The position numbers and the translations under genes are program-made. A model generated the notes under the pieces. It had not been told where the DNA came from. It made no database searches and was given only the letters and a program-made list of their open reading frames with translations. Shown here piece after piece: positions 61,428 through 64,000 of a DNA stretch of 64,000 bases. The DNA comes from JAGXFP01 sp039714535 (GTDB taxonomy: Bacteria; Desulfobacterota; Desulfobulbia; Desulfobulbales; JAGXFP01). The stretch covers positions 1-64,000 of the forward strand of contig JBDLJC010000015.1 in assembly GCA_039714535.1 (NCBI GenBank). The letters run 5' to 3'. Position 1 is the first letter of the stretch. The number at the start of each line of letters is the position of its first letter.

Positions 61428-62684
61428 GTGAGATTGGTTTTTAGCAATATGATATTTAAAGAGAAAAACAGAAAGCAGGTTGCGGGGAAATTGCTGTTGT
61501 TGGATAGGCATTTTTTCTCTCGTATGCGAGATATTCGTCATCTGTCAGCGGACTTCTTCGGCTCATGTTGCCGGTCACGAGTTAATGGTCTGATAAGTGT
61601 TATTCTGCTGGTCTCTGTCTTGTTTGCTACCCCCGGCTGTGTGGTTTTGGATTATGCCCGGGTCAACAGCTCCCAGCAGAGTCAGGCTGCGCTGGAGAAA
61701 ATGGTCGCCAGTCAGGATTACCATAAGGCCTCGATATATCTGGATAAAATTAAAGCGGGACGCGATGACGAATTTTATAAATCACAGCATCACCGTATTG
61801 CTCGGCTGACCAAAGAGCTTGAGTCGGCTGTTGAGCAAAAAGCAGATGAACGGACCGGGCTCGATGATTTATTGGGGGCTGTTACCATTGTTGAGCAGGC
61901 CCTAAAGAAAATACCCGAAAGTAAGAAGCTGTTGAAACTGAGCGATAATCTCAGGCAAGAGCGAAACAAGAGGTTGGCTGCCAATGACCGCTATATGCTA
62001 TTAGCTAAAGCGGAATATCTGTTTTCCCGGCTGGAATGGTATGAAGAGCAAGCGAGATTGGAGAAGCCCTCACCCATAACCCGTTGGCTGACGAGGCGAA
62101 AGAAGAAGGCCCTGATGGGTCTCCAGCCCGATTTGTTTAACTGTGGGCGACAATCGATCGAGTTGGCAGAATATGTTGTTGCCGATAAATGCTTGCAAAT
62201 GGCCAAAAAGATAGATGATTCTGAGGCGGTGAACCAATTGCTCGCCCAGATTGATGACTCATTTTCAAAGACTGAAACCGTTTCATATGAAGAATGTGTA
62301 GTCCTGTTGTCGGTGACCAAGAAATCAAAGCCAGCCTCGGTATTATTGGCCTTGTTCCTGGAGCTTGAGACGGAGTTGAAGCGGGAAATTAATAAAGGTG
62401 AATTACTTAAGGCCTATGATTCTTTGGCAAAACTTGAAAAGTTTGTCGGCAAAGAAAAACAGTTAAAGGGCTATCGGAAGAAGCTGGATAAAGCCAGAGA
62501 AAATCGTATTGCCAAACAATTGGAAGAAGGTGGCAAATTGTATCGCCGGGGCAAAATCAGCGAAGCTCGCAAAATCTGGCAGAAAGTTCTGGCGCTTGAT
62601 CCACAAAACCAAACTGCCAAAGAAAAAGTTGCCAGGGCTGATAAAGTTCTCAAAAGCATTCAAGGTTTGCAAGAAAAACAGTAA
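61428..62684 (+). CDS. TPR-like lipoprotein
   Basis: 418 residues from a GTG, with a hydrophobic segment and lipobox (LFATPGC) at about residues 54-71; the long stretch ahead suggests that translation may start later, for example at ATG 61524. The mature part is all helical, Lys/Glu-rich, with a C-terminal TPR-type repeat (GGKLYRRGKISEARKIWQKVLALDP). It probably acts as a periplasmic scaffold. It follows the cyclase gene by 13 bases and may be co-transcribed. Confidence 0.78.
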   Translation: MRLVFSNMIFKEKNRKQVAGKLLLLDRHFFSRMRDIRHLSADFFGSCCRSRVNGLISVILLVSVLFATPGCVVLDYARVNSSQQSQAALEKMVASQDYHKASIYLDKIKAGRDDEFYKSQHHRIARLTKELESAVEQKADERTGLDDLLGAVTIVEQALKKIPESKKLLKLSDNLRQERNKRLAANDRYMLLAKAEYLFSRLEWYEEQARLEKPSPITRWLTRRKKKALMGLQPDLFNCGRQSIELAEYVVADKCLQMAKKIDDSEAVNQLLAQIDDSFSKTETVSYEECVVLLSVTKKSKPASVLLALFLELETELKREINKGELLKAYDSLAKLEKFVGKEKQLKGYRKKLDKARENRIAKQLEEGGKLYRRGKISEARKIWQKVLALDPQNQTAKEKVARADKVLKSIQGLQEKQ

Positions 62685-62728
62685 AAAAACGTGATTCCTC
62701 TCTTTTGATATCGAATAAAGAATTATTG

Positions 62729-63703
62729 ATGACCGATGCCATGCCTGTAATAACGCCCTTATCTTCTGAACAGGCAAGTGGTGGGGACAGGCCAATTGTC
62801 TCGGTGACCGACCTCAGCAAATATTTCGCTGACCGTTGCGCGGTTGATCACATCTCCTTTGCTATCCAACCGGGGGAATGTCTGGGCTTTCTAGGCCCAA
62901 ACGGCGCCGGCAAAACCACCACTATCAACATCCTCTTGGGCCTTGTTCGTAAAACTTCCGGCCAGATCAACCTCCTGGGCCGGGAAGTCCCCAAACATCA
63001 TCGTCAAGTCAAGCGGTGGATCGGCGTAGTGCCCCAGACCGACAGTCTCGATCCTGATCTTACCGTGGCCGAGAACCTGCTCACCTATGCCGGCTACTTC
63101 AATATTCCCCGTAAAAATGCCTTGGCAAAAACCGAGGAATTACTCCATTTCTTTGCCCTGGCCAACCGGTGTGATGAGATAATCGAACATCTTTCCGGGG
63201 GGCAGAGGAGGCGGCTGTTACTGGCCCGCGCCCTGATTAATGATCCGCAACTGCTGATCCTCGATGAACCGACCATTGGTCTCGATCCCCAGGCCCGGCA
63301 TTTGATGTGGGAGCGGCTCGAAATCCTCCGGCAACAGGGGACGACCATGCTATTGACTAGTCATTATCTGGATGAGGTGTCCCGGCTCAGCAATCGGGTG
63401 CTAATTCTGGATCATGGCCGGATCGTCGCCCAGGGCGAGCCGCAACAGCTGATCAATGACATGGTCGGCCTTGAGGTTTTCGAGGTGGAAGGCTCTGGCG
63501 CTGAACTAAACGATCTGGCCGAATCCTTCAAGGAGTGCAATGTTGTTATTGAGCGGGCTAACGATAAACTCTATGTCTATACCAAGGAGGAATGTGCCCA
63601 TCTGGAAAGGCTACTGGCTAATACCCGGAACTGGCTGCGGCGTCCAGCCAACCTTGAAGATCTTTTTATCCAGCTGACCGGCAGGTCATTAAGGGAATCA
63701 TGA
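62729..63703 (+). CDS. ABC-2 transporter ATP-binding protein (NodI/DrrA-like)
   Basis: 324 residues with Walker A GPNGAGKTT, Q-loop VVPQTD, signature LSGGQRRRLLLARAL, Walker B LLILDEPTIGLDP and switch His (LTSHY). The pattern and the following permease are those of NodI-NodJ/ABC-2 exporters of small molecules or glycolipids. ATG 62729 is preferred over a TTG at 62705. Its stop overlaps the permease ATG by four bases. Confidence 0.92.
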   Translation: MTDAMPVITPLSSEQASGGDRPIVSVTDLSKYFADRCAVDHISFAIQPGECLGFLGPNGAGKTTTINILLGLVRKTSGQINLLGREVPKHHRQVKRWIGVVPQTDSLDPDLTVAENLLTYAGYFNIPRKNALAKTEELLHFFALANRCDEIIEHLSGGQRRRLLLARALINDPQLLILDEPTIGLDPQARHLMWERLEILRQQGTTMLLTSHYLDEVSRLSNRVLILDHGRIVAQGEPQQLINDMVGLEVFEVEGSGAELNDLAESFKECNVVIERANDKLYVYTKEECAHLERLLANTRNWLRRPANLEDLFIQLTGRSLRES

Positions 63704-64000
63704 ACGGCTTTTATTTCTGGACAATCTGGTTGCGTAACGCCCGGGTTTGGCGCAAGCATCTTCTCTCTTCCCTGATTGGCAACCTGGGGCAACCCTTGCT
63801 CTTTCTGCTGGCTATGGGGTATGGCCTGGGTCGCGACATCAAGATCATTGAAGGACTCAGCTATCTGCAGTTTATCGCCCCGGGCCTGGTCGCCTCGGCC
63901 GTCATGTACAGCGCCGCCTTTGAAACAACCTATGGCTCTTACACCAGGCTTACCGTCCAGAGAACCTATGAGGCAATCCTGATCACGCCCCTGGGGGTGA
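63700..64000 (+). CDS. ABC-2 transporter permease (NodJ-like), 5' part
   Basis: The frame begins at ATG 63700, overlapping the ATPase stop, and is open to the window edge (100 codons). FYFWTIWLRNARVWRKHLLSS, GQPLLFLLAMGYGLG and YLQFIAPGLVASAVMYSAAFE match the first half of NodJ-type permeases with the first membrane spans. The C-terminal part lies outside the window. Confidence 0.88.
   Translation, partial: MNGFYFWTIWLRNARVWRKHLLSSLIGNLGQPLLFLLAMGYGLGRDIKIIEGLSYLQFIAPGLVASAVMYSAAFETTYGSYTRLTVQRTYEAILITPLGV

Noticed and set aside
1..64000. CRISPR arrays, complete insertion sequences or prophage genes
   Set aside because: No regularly spaced repeats, no transposase, capsid or integrase genes were recognised on either strand.

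Overview
The window looks like chromosomal DNA from an anaerobic, sulfur-metabolising Desulfobacterota (Desulfobulbales-like) bacterium. This is inferred from gene content, not from a marker tree: a six-haem c-type cytochrome, a Psr/Phs-type molybdoenzyme operon with its own chaperone, selenocysteine-containing SelD, a selenium-linked LysR/YedF pair, an SbtA/SbtM selenopeptide system and a DUF3373 fragment. Most of the window has moderate GC; the stretch from about 40.6 to 48.6 kb is clearly AT-richer and accessory.

Layout. 1-3.1 kb: the 3' end of a 5S rRNA and its terminator, then decayed genes (DUF3373 barrel fragment, frameshifted tpx fragment), metY and unassigned fragments. 3.1-6.4 kb: multihaem cytochrome, small envelope proteins, dinB. 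6.4-12.3 kb: a capsule/EPS export segment (OmpA-like barrel, scar of an ABC-2 polysaccharide exporter, wzc-wza-wzb) bounded by intact dinB on one side and a decayed 5' copy of dinB in the same orientation on the other; a tRNA 3'-end fragment lies beside it. 12.5-17 kb: lytic transglycosylase, membrane metallopeptidase-like protein, lon.

17.1-24.1 kb is the selenium region: LysR regulator and short YedF (minus strand); selD with an in-frame UGA and SECIS hairpin, a TSUP permease, a MauG/CcpA-like dihaem peroxidase, then sbtA (a small peptide gene with in-frame UGA and SECIS-like hairpin, missed by ordinary gene calling) and sbtM (radical SAM/SPASM maturase). SelD would supply the selenophosphate needed for both UGA codons. 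24.2-34.2 kb is housekeeping: serA-like, psiE-like, yajD, GNAT, bioD, a bioH-bioC fusion, glmS, cysteine desulfurase, nadA, and an HPF-cold-shock fusion. 34.5-40.5 kb: a tiny Cys-rich protein, a rhodanese-ferritin-like fusion, the oxidative pentose-phosphate genes gnd-zwf-pgl, a small haem protein and an HD-GYP protein.

40.7-48.6 kb is accessory DNA. A 772-residue protein with a PD-(D/E)XK-like core and C-terminal SEC-C motif is followed by a series of small genes separated by attC-like palindromes, with an ORF-poor group IIC intron inserted directly at one attC. No integrase is seen, so this looks like a cluster of attC sites lacking an integrase (CALIN). 48.6-64 kb: DUF2157/GDYXXLXY pair, torD-psrABC-like operon, intradiol-dioxygenase-like lipoprotein, a TIGR03545/TIGR03546-like pair, a membrane adenylate cyclase, a TPR-like lipoprotein, and the start of an ABC-2 exporter that runs off the end. 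All family names are from pattern recognition; no database search was run.
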